NCBI RefSeq assembly: GCF_900156625.1
Contig: NZ_FTOB01000001.1
Span: 186,001-250,000, forward strand
From: Zobellia uliginosa
GTDB taxonomy: Bacteria; Bacteroidota; Bacteroidia; Flavobacteriales; Flavobacteriaceae
Length of the DNA: 64,000 nucleotides
Direction: 5' to 3'
This document shows positions 8,440 through 15,505 of this stretch, piece after piece. A program made the position numbers and the translations under genes. The notes under the pieces are model-generated. The model saw nothing but the letters and a program-made list of their open reading frames with translations, was not told where the DNA came from and did not search any database. The number at the start of each line of letters is the position of its first letter. The first letter of the stretch is position 1.

Positions 8440-9414
8440 TCAAGCGTTATACTTCAGCTGGATATACACGGGGAAATGATCACTATACCCTCCTAAATAC
8501 CTATTCCCGACATAGGTGCGATAGGGCGAACCCATATATTTCCCTTTAAATTCGGTCAAAAAGTGCTCGTCAAAAATATTGGCATGGGCAAAACTATGGG
8601 TTCCTTTTTCAAAATTCAGAAAACTGTGTGACACCATAATCTGGTCAAATAGCATCCACGACCTCTTATAATTGGCACTACCCCTATCGGGGGTCAATAG
8701 TTTTTCCATGGGGTTGTAGAGGGTCTTGGTGTCGATAAGCCTTTTGATACTGTCCGATTGCGGACCATCATTAAAATCGCCCATAATTATATAGTTCGGC
8801 TCGACCTCTTCTTCTTCGATACGCGCCATAAACTGGATCATGGTCTCGGCGGCAATCATTCGCTTGTGTTCGGTAGTGGTATTTCCGCTTCGGCGAGACG
8901 GCCAATGGTTCACGAAAATATGCACCTGTTCGTTATTGAGCTTGCCTTTAACATAAAGGATATCGCGAGTGGTATCCCGTCTTTCATCCTCCTCATAAAT
9001 CAACACGGCTATAGGTTCGGAGTACAATACCTCAAAATGATCTTTGTGATAGATGAGTCCACAATCAATACCCCTTTCGTCGGGCGAATCGTAATGGACA
9101 TAGTCGTAACTGATGTTGGCCAGAGGTTCGCTCGCCAAAAGATCTTGCATCACCTGTTCGTTTTCAATTTCGGCCACCCCGACCAGGACAGGCGGACTTT
9201 GAGTTTCAGTATTCCCGATTTCCGCTATAGTCTTGGCCAATTTGTACAGCTTTTTTTTGTACCTTCTAAGAGACCATTTTTTGCGCCCTTTTGGCGTAAA
9301 ATCGTCATCAAGGGTTTTAGGATCGTCTATCGTATCAAATAAATTCTCGAGGTTATAAAAGCTTATTGTGTTTAAATGGCTTCCCTTTTTCTTTCTGAAA
9401 AATGAAAAAATCAT
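8440..9414 (-). CDS. Endonuclease/exonuclease/phosphatase-fold protein
   Basis: A 324-aa member of the EEP superfamily. Family motifs are visible in order: FYNLENLFD near the start, GVAEIEN with the metal-binding Glu, VNHWPSRR, MGDFNDGP and YSDHFPVYIQ at the end. These enzymes cleave phosphodiesters in DNA or small phosphorylated molecules. There is no obvious signal peptide, although the N terminus (MIFSFFRKKKG) is hydrophobic then basic. The ATG at 9414 is preferred to a start 32 codons upstream because that extension would overlap the divergent hflX promoter. Confidence 0.85.
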   Translation of the reverse strand: MIFSFFRKKKGSHLNTISFYNLENLFDTIDDPKTLDDDFTPKGRKKWSLRRYKKKLYKLAKTIAEIGNTETQSPPVLVGVAEIENEQVMQDLLASEPLANISYDYVHYDSPDERGIDCGLIYHKDHFEVLYSEPIAVLIYEEDERRDTTRDILYVKGKLNNEQVHIFVNHWPSRRSGNTTTEHKRMIAAETMIQFMARIEEEEVEPNYIIMGDFNDGPQSDSIKRLIDTKTLYNPMEKLLTPDRGSANYKRSWMLFDQIMVSHSFLNFEKGTHSFAHANIFDEHFLTEFKGKYMGSPYRTYVGNRYLGGYSDHFPVYIQLKYNA

Positions 9415-9467
9415 AAATTTCTCGATTGGAACCTTAAATTTACGAAAATAGCTCGGTCGGTATTGCT

Positions 9468-9475
9468 TAAATTTG
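9468..9475 (+). promoter_or_regulatory. -7 promoter box for hflX
   Basis: TAAATTTG fits TAnnTTTG and ends 15 bp before the hflX ATG at 9491. Confidence 0.5.
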
Positions 9476-9490
9476 CATTTTAGTTTCGAT

Positions 9491-10702
9491 ATGTTAGAAA
9501 AGAAGACCATAGATCACGAAAAGGCCGTATTAATCGGCATTATAAACCGCGAACAGAGCGAGGGCAAAGTTACCGAGTATCTTGACGAGCTTGAATTTTT
9601 AACCTATACCGCAGGTGGAGAGGTCGTTAAACGCTTTGTGCAACGCATGGATGTTCCCAACCCCAAGACCTTAATTGGCACCGGTAAGATGGAAGAAGTG
9701 GAAGCCTTTGTCAAAGCGAACGATATTGGTTCGGTAATCTTTGATGATGAACTTACCCCGGCCCAACAGCGAAATATAGAAAAGCTACTGCGCTGTAAAA
9801 TTGTGGACCGTACCAGCCTTATTCTCGATATTTTCGCCCAACGCGCGCAAACAAGCTACGCACGCACCCAAGTGGAACTGGCCCAATACGAGTACTTATT
9901 GCCCCGTTTAACGGGACTTTGGACCCACTTGGAACGTCAACGAGGAGGTATCGGGATGCGCGGACCCGGTGAAACCGAAATTGAAACGGATAGACGTATC
10001 GTAAGGGACCGCATTTCATTACTAAAGAAGAAGCTCCTTAAGATCGATCGACAAATGGAGACCCAACGGGGCAACCGTGGTGCTTTGGTACGTGTGGCAC
10101 TGGTAGGATACACGAATGTGGGCAAATCTACCCTGATGAACGTTATCAGTAAGAGCGACGTATTTGCGGAAAACAAGCTTTTTGCCACATTGGATACCAC
10201 CGTGCGCAAGGTTGTCATAGGCAATTTGCCGTTTTTACTCAGTGACACGGTCGGTTTTATCCGTAAACTCCCCACCCAACTTGTGGAAAGTTTTAAAAGC
10301 ACCTTAGACGAGGTTCGCGAAGCAGATCTGTTGCTACATGTTGTTGACATCTCCCACCCACAGTTTGAAGAGCATATTGAATCGGTCAATAAAATATTGG
10401 ACGAAATCGATAGTGCCGACAAGAACACCATCATGGTTTTCAACAAGATCGACCTCTACAAACATGCCGAAATAGATGAGGACGATTTGGTTACCGAACG
10501 CACCGAAAGACATTTTACGATAGATGAGTGGAAAAAAACGTGGATGCAGCGTGTAGGCGACAAGGCCCTCTTTATATCGGCCCTGAACAAAGAAAACCTA
10601 GACGAGTTCAGAAAAAGGGTCTACGACGAAGTACGCGACATTCATGTGACGCGTTTTCCGTACAACAACTTTTTATATCCCGAACATTTAGACGAGTATT
10701 AG
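9491..10702 (+). CDS. hflX: Ribosome-associated GTPase HflX
   Basis: A 403-aa GTPase that splits stalled ribosomes and binds 50S subunits. The N-terminal HflX domain ends in the glycine-rich GGIGMRGPGETEIETDRR segment. The G domain carries G1 GYTNVGKST (about 206-214), G3 DTVGFI (about 252) and G4 NKID (about 318). The start at ATG 9491 (MLEKKT) is chosen because an earlier TTG lies inside the promoter box. The stop is 20 bp before the first intergenic repeat unit, and the terminator of that unit is the first one downstream of hflX. Confidence 0.96.
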   Translation: MLEKKTIDHEKAVLIGIINREQSEGKVTEYLDELEFLTYTAGGEVVKRFVQRMDVPNPKTLIGTGKMEEVEAFVKANDIGSVIFDDELTPAQQRNIEKLLRCKIVDRTSLILDIFAQRAQTSYARTQVELAQYEYLLPRLTGLWTHLERQRGGIGMRGPGETEIETDRRIVRDRISLLKKKLLKIDRQMETQRGNRGALVRVALVGYTNVGKSTLMNVISKSDVFAENKLFATLDTTVRKVVIGNLPFLLSDTVGFIRKLPTQLVESFKSTLDEVREADLLLHVVDISHPQFEEHIESVNKILDEIDSADKNTIMVFNKIDLYKHAEIDEDDLVTERTERHFTIDEWKKTWMQRVGDKALFISALNKENLDEFRKRVYDEVRDIHVTRFPYNNFLYPEHLDEY

Positions 10703-10757
10703 AATTTATATGTTTTGGCCTACCGTTCGTCGGATATACCGAACCGCTTGTATTTTT

Positions 10758-10785
10758 CACAACAAGCTGCCTAACGTACACAACA
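10758..10785 (+). promoter_or_regulatory. 21-bp-spaced CACAACA direct repeat, copy A
   Basis: Two CACAACA heptamers exactly 21 bp (two helical turns) apart, just before a TAATTTAG box. This geometry fits a dimeric activator binding one DNA face next to the polymerase. Confidence 0.55.
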
Positions 10786-10946
10786 ATAATTTAGACAGCT
10801 AGATATTCCGACGTAGGTTTACAGTGTAATTAAGTGAGAGTAATGACCCCAAATCGACGCTTGAACTTAAGCCCAACAGCTAACAATCCCCAAATGTGTT
10901 AACTGACCTAAAAAGACAAACACCAAATTGACCAAATCTACTTGAT

Positions 10947-10973
10947 AAAAACCTCTTTATAGAGGTTTTTTTT
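10947..10973 (+). terminator. Intrinsic terminator of copy A
   Basis: Arms AAAACCTCT and AGAGGTTTT followed by more T residues. It ends copy A and would also catch hflX read-through. Confidence 0.8.
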
Positions 10974-11053
10974 ATGCCCCTTACTTTCGTAAAAAATACG
11001 CTTTGCCACTAGGGGATGCCGTTCATCGGATATACTGAACCACTGGTATTTTT

Positions 11054-11081
11054 CACAACAATTTGAGCTGTGTACACAACA
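11054..11081 (+). promoter_or_regulatory. 21-bp-spaced CACAACA direct repeat, copy B
   Basis: Identical heptamers and spacing to copy A, with a different 14-bp filler, so the heptamers rather than the filler are conserved. Confidence 0.55.
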
Positions 11082-11262
11082 ATAATTTAGACCATAGGGC
11101 AAACCTATGTAGATTTACAGTGTAATTAAGAGAGAGTAACGATTCCAAATCAATTCTTGAACTTAACCCCGACAAGTACGAATCCCAAATCCGGACTTGA
11201 CCTACGAAACGCTTACAAACCGTGACCCCAAATCACGAACCCGATCTTACAAGAATACCTAC

Positions 11263-11300
11263 AAAACAAAAAAGCCCGTTCACACGGGCTTTTTTGTTTT
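11263..11300 (+). terminator. Intrinsic terminator of copy B
   Basis: Arms AAAAAAGCCCGT and ACGGGCTTTTTT around TCAC, continued by GTTTT. Nearly symmetric, so it could also act on the minus strand. Confidence 0.9.
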
Positions 11301-11366
11301 TACATAACGCTCTTCCCCGAGGGAAGAATTAAGGTGCATTTCATCGAACAAAAATACATTTTAACG

Positions 11367-11566
11367 AGTTACACCACAAATTGGGCATGCTTTACAACAA
11401 ATATTTAGTGTTCACGACCTTGCCGATTACATTAGTCTTGTATTTGAAATTTAGTGTACGTCCCAAATAAATTACTTAATCAAGGTTTGATTTATTATTG
11501 ACTGTACAACCAAACTTAACGTATCCTACTTAAAAACAAAACGCCCCGACAAATGTCGGGGCGTTT
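11367..11566 (+). ncRNA. Diverged candidate unit, copy D
   Basis: Third unit in the row. CACCACA (11372-11378) and TACAACA (11393-11399) are again 21 bp apart and are followed by ATATTTAG at 11401-11408. The body is mostly unlike A-C but contains a CCCAAAT stretch in a possible loop near 11461-11470 (arms ATTTA/TAAAT) and ends at a terminator. Support rests mainly on the spacing and position. Confidence 0.3.
11539..11566. terminator. Terminator shared by copy D and the DUF3078 gene
   Basis: A 13-bp perfect stem (AAACGCCCCGACA/TGTCGGGGCGTTT) around AA. It lies 28 bp past the stop of the minus-strand DUF3078 gene and at the end of copy D, so it probably works both ways. Confidence 0.85.
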
Positions 11567-11594
11567 CGTTTATACTGAAACAAACAATACTCGA

Positions 11595-12527
11595 TTAGAA
11601 CGAATAGTTAAGACCGAAAAGGTAGTAACTCTGCAAATCATTATCGATATTATCAAAAGTCGGGGTAGGAGTTGGAACCGGAACGGCGGCCAATGCATTA
11701 CCCAAAGCTTCTTGCTTATTATTTCTCAACCCGAATTCAAAACCTACGCCGATACCTTTCCAAAGTGTATAACCAAAGGAATTTATCCATGTCCAGTTTG
11801 AAAGGTCTCCGCTTTTATAGCTCTGAAATGTAGAGAAATTGGTCTTGAAATTGATAGCACCCAATTTTTTGGTATAATCCATAACAATCTTGGCACCTGC
11901 AGATGATTCGTAAGCCGTATCGTTATCAGCAAAGACAAAGTTGTAGTTCAACGGGTGAATAACCACTACCATATCAGGAATAGGAGTCCATGTAGCACCA
12001 ACACCAAAATCGAGATAACCTGGATCATTGAAATTGTTGATAATAGACGTCCTATATTCCCCTAAGGCGGAAATAGCAAAGTTCTTGTTCAACTTATATC
12101 CGTATAGGGATACAATGTTAAAGACATCGGTAGTTCCGTTAAACCCTTCTTCGTCGGCAGGGTTGTCCTTATCATCAAGTTTTACCCACTGCAAGTTAAC
12201 GTTGGCCGAGTTCTTCCAGAAGAACTTCTCCCTATCTAAATTCGCGTATGCGTTTACCGTAACCCCTATGTTTCCTGAAGAGTTGTTCGGTGTTCCTTGC
12301 GAATACCAATTGTTGAATTTCGAAAGATTGGCTCCAATGGTACCAAAAGCACCGATTTTCCACCCTGGAAAAGCATCGATTTGACCTTGAAGTGCATCTA
12401 CCCTAGCCTGTATGGCACTGATAGAATCTTTTTTAGTAGCCTGTTCTGCTTTTAATTCATCTATTGTTTGTGCAAAACCGAACGAAAACGTCAGAATTGC
12501 CATAGATGATAGAAGTAATTTTCTCAT
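11595..12527 (-). CDS. DUF3078 outer-membrane beta-barrel protein
   Basis: A 310-aa exported protein with a clear signal peptide (LLLSSMAILTFSFGFAQ). A short coiled region of about 30 residues (IDELKAEQATKKDSISAIQ) precedes a beta-barrel made of alternating strands, closing with YLFGLNYSF, whose final Phe is typical for outer-membrane insertion. The family is common in Bacteroidota and has no assigned function. It follows the DUF2480 gene by 66 bp but has its own promoter box. A proline/threonine loop near the C terminus (PVPTPTPTF) is probably extracellular. Confidence 0.85.
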   Translation of the reverse strand: MRKLLLSSMAILTFSFGFAQTIDELKAEQATKKDSISAIQARVDALQGQIDAFPGWKIGAFGTIGANLSKFNNWYSQGTPNNSSGNIGVTVNAYANLDREKFFWKNSANVNLQWVKLDDKDNPADEEGFNGTTDVFNIVSLYGYKLNKNFAISALGEYRTSIINNFNDPGYLDFGVGATWTPIPDMVVVIHPLNYNFVFADNDTAYESSAGAKIVMDYTKKLGAINFKTNFSTFQSYKSGDLSNWTWINSFGYTLWKGIGVGFEFGLRNNKQEALGNALAAVPVPTPTPTFDNIDNDLQSYYLFGLNYSF

Positions 12528-12555
12528 GGTTAATGTGTTTATTAGTTAAGACACG

Positions 12556-12563
12556 CAAAAGTA
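12556..12563 (-). promoter_or_regulatory. -7 promoter box for the DUF3078 gene
   Basis: TACTTTTG on the minus strand, 28 bp before the ATG, fits TAnnTTTG exactly. It suggests transcription separate from the suf genes. Confidence 0.5.
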
Positions 12564-12593
12564 CTAATTGTCACATTTCTTTGAGAAAAAATA

Positions 12594-13100
12594 CTACTTT
12601 CTTTTATACAAAGGTACCGAAGAGCAGGCTTCGCCGTACATAAGAGACTTAACAACAGACTGTAACTTACTTGTTGCCAGAAGATAAGCATTTGACGGAA
12701 CAGGTTTATTGCTACACCCCTTAATAATCACCATTTTATCTTTAAATTCCGAAATTTCTAGATTGGAAAGGGTTTCGGTGTACAAAACAGTCTCCAAATC
12801 CTCTAAGGAGCCTTGAACACACTTTTTGGCAAAGGGATGTAGGTGTGTAGCCAATAACATATATGCCCAACCCGGCACAATGGCATCGGTAGAACAATGT
12901 AGGGCCACATAGGCATCTTGATATTGAGACCAATCATGCTCCGCCGCACGGGACCGAAAATCCTTTTCCTTTAAAAGAAGTCCCTCAAACAGCCAGTTCG
13001 AAATATCAAAAAGCACACGCCTCCCCTGAACATAGTAATCTTCCAAGTTAAACGTAACCAATTTGCTCTCGGCTACCCTATTGATGATTTCGTCAGACAT
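12594..13100 (-). CDS. DUF2480 family protein
   Basis: A 168-aa soluble protein with no signal peptide, matching a family that in Bacteroidota usually sits at the end of the suf cluster. It keeps several cysteines, including KKCVQG, KGCSNKPVPS and EACSSVPLYKRK, which could bind metal or an iron-sulfur intermediate; that role is an inference from position. ATG 13100 (MSDEI) is chosen over a TTG two codons upstream. The gene follows sufT after 9 bp, so both are almost surely one transcript. Confidence 0.85.
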   Translation of the reverse strand: MSDEIINRVAESKLVTFNLEDYYVQGRRVLFDISNWLFEGLLLKEKDFRSRAAEHDWSQYQDAYVALHCSTDAIVPGWAYMLLATHLHPFAKKCVQGSLEDLETVLYTETLSNLEISEFKDKMVIIKGCSNKPVPSNAYLLATSKLQSVVKSLMYGEACSSVPLYKRK

Positions 13101-13109
13101 AATCAACTT

Positions 13110-13439
13110 TTATAACAAGCCTAATTCCAATTTAGCCTCTTCACTCATCAAATCTTGGGTCCATGGGGGATCAAAGGTAATCTCTACCTCTGCATCGCTT
13201 ACCAAATCCAAAGATTTCACCTTCTCCTCGACCTCGGCAGGAAGTGATTCCGCAACGGGACAGTTAGGAGAGGTAAGGGTCATTAGAATTTTAACCTCAT
13301 TTTCTTCGTTCACAAAAACATCGTAAATCAACCCTAGTTCATATATATCAACAGGAATTTCAGGATCGTATATCGTTTTGAGTACGGTTACTATTTTTTC
13401 GCCCAATTCTTGGCTATCTACTGCTATTTCTTCGCTCAT
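13110..13439 (-). CDS. sufT: SufT-like DUF59/MIP18 family iron-sulfur assembly protein
   Basis: A 109-aa DUF59 protein. The family takes part in maturing iron-sulfur proteins after cluster assembly. The hallmark TSPNCPVAESLP carries the conserved C60, and the helical N-terminal half has YDPEIPVDIYELGLIYD. It sits between sufE and DUF2480 in the suf cluster, which supports the assignment; the symbol follows common usage for suf-linked DUF59 proteins. Confidence 0.88.
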   Translation of the reverse strand: MSEEIAVDSQELGEKIVTVLKTIYDPEIPVDIYELGLIYDVFVNEENEVKILMTLTSPNCPVAESLPAEVEEKVKSLDLVSDAEVEITFDPPWTQDLMSEEAKLELGLL

Positions 13440-13493
13440 GTTCCTTAGATTAGTTCTTTAAAAATTCAGGTAGGTCACCCATCGGCCCACTAC

Positions 13494-13916
13494 CTAGTTC
13501 AATTGAGTTTGGTACGCCACCGCATACAACTTCAATTGTTTTATCATGCTTACCAGACCATTGGCCCTGGTAGGCGAAAGGTGCTCTTTCAATCCGATTT
13601 CGTCAATAAAATCGGTATTGGCGTCGATAATATCCTGTGGTTTTTGGTTGCTAAAGGCGCGAATCAAAATAGCGATTATACCTTTCGTTATAATTGCGTC
13701 GCTATCAGCGGTGAACACCAATTTATCATCATCGAGTTCCGCATGTACCCACACTTTGCTCTGGCAACCTTTGATGATATTGTCATCGGTCTTATATTTC
13801 TCGTCTATGAGCGGCAAGCTCTTGCCCAATTCGATCATATACTCGTAGCGCTGCATCCAATCATCAAACATTGAAAATTCGTCTACTATTTCGTCTTGTA
13901 TTTCCTTTATCTGCAT
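13494..13916 (-). CDS. sufE: SufE sulfur-acceptor protein
   Basis: A 140-aa partner of the desulfurase SufS. The acceptor cysteine is C51 in KGCQSKVW, the family signature, which receives the persulfide and passes it to the SufBCD scaffold. The length is normal. It lies 74 bp after sufS on the same strand. Confidence 0.95.
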   Translation of the reverse strand: MQIKEIQDEIVDEFSMFDDWMQRYEYMIELGKSLPLIDEKYKTDDNIIKGCQSKVWVHAELDDDKLVFTADSDAIITKGIIAILIRAFSNQKPQDIIDANTDFIDEIGLKEHLSPTRANGLVSMIKQLKLYAVAYQTQLN

Positions 13917-13990
13917 TATCGCTATTTTCGGTAAAAATACAACAAGTATCTATGGATTTCAATACTTTAAGAGAATGATAACTCCCCAAG

Positions 13991-15205
13991 CTATTCCAAC
14001 ATTGCTTTTGCGCGTGCTACAGCCTCGACCAAGGTATCTACCTCATCCTTGGTATTGTAGAAACAAAAGCTCGCCCTTACCGTACCGGGAATCCCGAAGA
14101 AATCCATTATAGGCTGGGCACAATGGTGGCCCGTACGTACGGCAACCCCCAGCTTATCTAAAATAGAGCCGATGTCATAGGGATGTAGCCCTTCAATATT
14201 AAAGGATATCACCGACGTTTTGTTTTTGGCCGTTCCGTAAATTCTAAGTCCCTCTATCTTCAGAAGTTCTTGGGTAGCATATTCAAGCAGGCCGTGTTCG
14301 TATTCGGCAATAGCATCAAAACCGATATGGTTCATATAATCAAGAGCGACACCAAAGGCGATGCCTCCACAAATATTCGGCGTTCCGGCCTCAAACTTAT
14401 GTGGCAGATCGGCATAGGTCGTTTTTTCGAAGGTTACTTCGGCAATCATCTCTCCACCTCCTTGATAGGGCGGTAACTTATTCAGCCATTCTTCCTTTCC
14501 GTAGAGCATACCTACACCGGTAGGTCCGCACATTTTGTGGGCCGAAGCCGCGTAAAAATCGACATCTAGCTGTTGCATATCCGCTTTAATATGGGGAGCC
14601 GCTTGTGCCCCATCAATTAAAACAGCAGCGCCGACCACATGTGCCTTATCTATAATTTCCTTGATAGGGTTAATGGTACCCAATGCGTTCGAAATATGGT
14701 TACAGAATACCAGTTTGGTCTTATCGGAAAGCAATTCATCATATACCTCCATCAACAACTCACCCTCCATATTCATCGGGATTACCCTTAAAACAGCACC
14801 CGTTCTTTCTGCCAACATTTGCCAAGGCACGATATTAGAATGGTGCTCCATCGCCGACACCAGTATCTCATCACCTTTTTTCAATAAGGTGGTAAACCCG
14901 TTGGCAACGATATTAATACTGTGCGTTGTACCTGAGGTAAATATAATCTCGTACGAATTTTTCGCATTGAAATGCTTCTGGATTTTCTGCCGTGCTATTT
15001 CATACTTATCAGTTGCTTCTTGCGAAAGCGCATGTACCCCCCGATGTATGTTGGCATTGTAATTATGGTAGTAATCTACTATAACATCTATAACCTGTTG
15101 AGGCGTTTGTGATGTAGCGGCATTGTCTAAGTATACCAAGGGCTTCCCGTTCACTTCTCTTTTCAGAATGGGGAAATCCTCTCTTATTTTATTTATATCT
15201 AACAT
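13991..15205 (-). CDS. sufS: Cysteine desulfurase SufS
   Basis: PLP enzyme of 404 aa that turns cysteine to alanine and loads sulfur on its own cysteine. The PLP lysine is K224 in ASAHKMCGPTG; the catalytic cysteine is C362 in RTGHHCAQP, the group II (SufS) context. The ATG at 15205 (MLDINKIREDFP) is preferred over one seven codons upstream because it leaves a normal distance to the TATCTTTG box at 15224-15231. It is separated from sufD by 300 bp with a terminator, so it probably opens a second transcription unit. Confidence 0.96.
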   Translation of the reverse strand: MLDINKIREDFPILKREVNGKPLVYLDNAATSQTPQQVIDVIVDYYHNYNANIHRGVHALSQEATDKYEIARQKIQKHFNAKNSYEIIFTSGTTHSINIVANGFTTLLKKGDEILVSAMEHHSNIVPWQMLAERTGAVLRVIPMNMEGELLMEVYDELLSDKTKLVFCNHISNALGTINPIKEIIDKAHVVGAAVLIDGAQAAPHIKADMQQLDVDFYAASAHKMCGPTGVGMLYGKEEWLNKLPPYQGGGEMIAEVTFEKTTYADLPHKFEAGTPNICGGIAFGVALDYMNHIGFDAIAEYEHGLLEYATQELLKIEGLRIYGTAKNKTSVISFNIEGLHPYDIGSILDKLGVAVRTGHHCAQPIMDFFGIPGTVRASFCFYNTKDEVDTLVEAVARAKAMLE

Positions 15206-15223
15206 AGTCGATCTTCTTAGATA

Positions 15224-15231
15224 CAAAGATA
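15224..15231 (-). promoter_or_regulatory. -7 promoter box for sufS
   Basis: TATCTTTG on the minus strand, 18 bp before the sufS ATG, an exact TAnnTTTG match. It overlaps the hairpin at 15229-15257. Confidence 0.5.
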
Positions 15232-15257
15232 CCCGATCGTAAAAACAAATCGGGTAT
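15229..15257 (-). other. Hairpin overlapping the sufS promoter
   Basis: Arms ATACCCGAT and ATCGGGTAT (9 bp) with an 11-nt spacer. No T-run follows on the minus strand, so it is more likely an operator-like inverted repeat than a terminator. Confidence 0.4.
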
Positions 15258-15294
15258 AAGAAGAATTCTATTTGTGTTTTGACTGCTTAAAACC

Positions 15295-15408
15295 TCAAGC
15301 CCCGCCAACTTTTAACCGGCTAATATCGTTTTTAAGACCAGACTGCTTTACAGAAGCATTATCCTTGTATTCCGTATCCCCATGTTGACAAATAGAATCG
15401 TGTTGCAT
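15295..15408 (-). CDS. Possible small ORF, 37 aa, between sufD and sufS
   Basis: ATG at 15408 to TGA at 15295 encodes a soluble peptide starting MQHDSICQHGDTEYKD. It follows the sufD terminator and precedes the sufS promoter. No family is recognised, no ribosome-binding site stands out, and an ORF this short can occur by chance. Confidence 0.25.
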   Translation of the reverse strand: MQHDSICQHGDTEYKDNASVKQSGLKNDISRLKVGGA

Positions 15409-15432
15409 CAGCACTAAAAAAATCCAAAAAAG

Positions 15433-15455
15433 AACGGCACTCCTAAAGTGCCGTT
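15433..15455 (-). terminator. Terminator after sufD
   Basis: Arms AACGGCAC and GTGCCGTT around seven bases. On the minus strand it is followed by CTTTTTTGG and another T-run, 51 bp past the sufD stop. Confidence 0.8.
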
Positions 15456-15505
15456 AAATAATTTCCGTAATTATAATATCTTACTAAAAAAAGACGTAGA
15501 ACCTT

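Larger units (their letters stand above)
10723..10973 (+). ncRNA. Candidate paralogous small-RNA unit, copy A
   Basis: Gene-free unit with a promoter-like head, a conserved body and its own terminator. Direct repeats CACAACA lie at 10758-10764 and 10779-10785 (21 bp apart), followed by TAATTTAG at 10787-10794. The body has a hairpin at 10830-10870 (arms TTAAGT/ACTTAA, loop containing CCCCAAATC) and another at 10877-10905 (arms CAG-TAACA/TGTTA-CTG, loop ATCCCCAAATG). A terminator follows at 10947-10973. The same order is found in copies B and C. No reading frame is shared by the copies. Alternatives are a short mobile repeat or a multi-copy operator. Confidence 0.55.
11019..11300 (+). ncRNA. 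Candidate paralogous small-RNA unit, copy B
   Basis: Tandem partner of copy A with a 296-bp offset. CACAACA repeats at 11054-11060 and 11075-11081 are followed by TAATTTAG at 11083-11090. The body holds hairpin 1 at 11126-11166 (TTAAG/CTTAA), hairpin 2 at 11173-11199 (CAAGTACG/CGGACTTG, loop with ATCCCAAAT) and hairpin 3 at 11221-11237 (CGTGA/TCACG, loop CCCCAAA). A strong terminator ends the unit. It is closer in sequence to copy C, 19 kb away on the other strand, than to its neighbour A, which argues against a simple recent tandem duplication. Confidence 0.55.
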
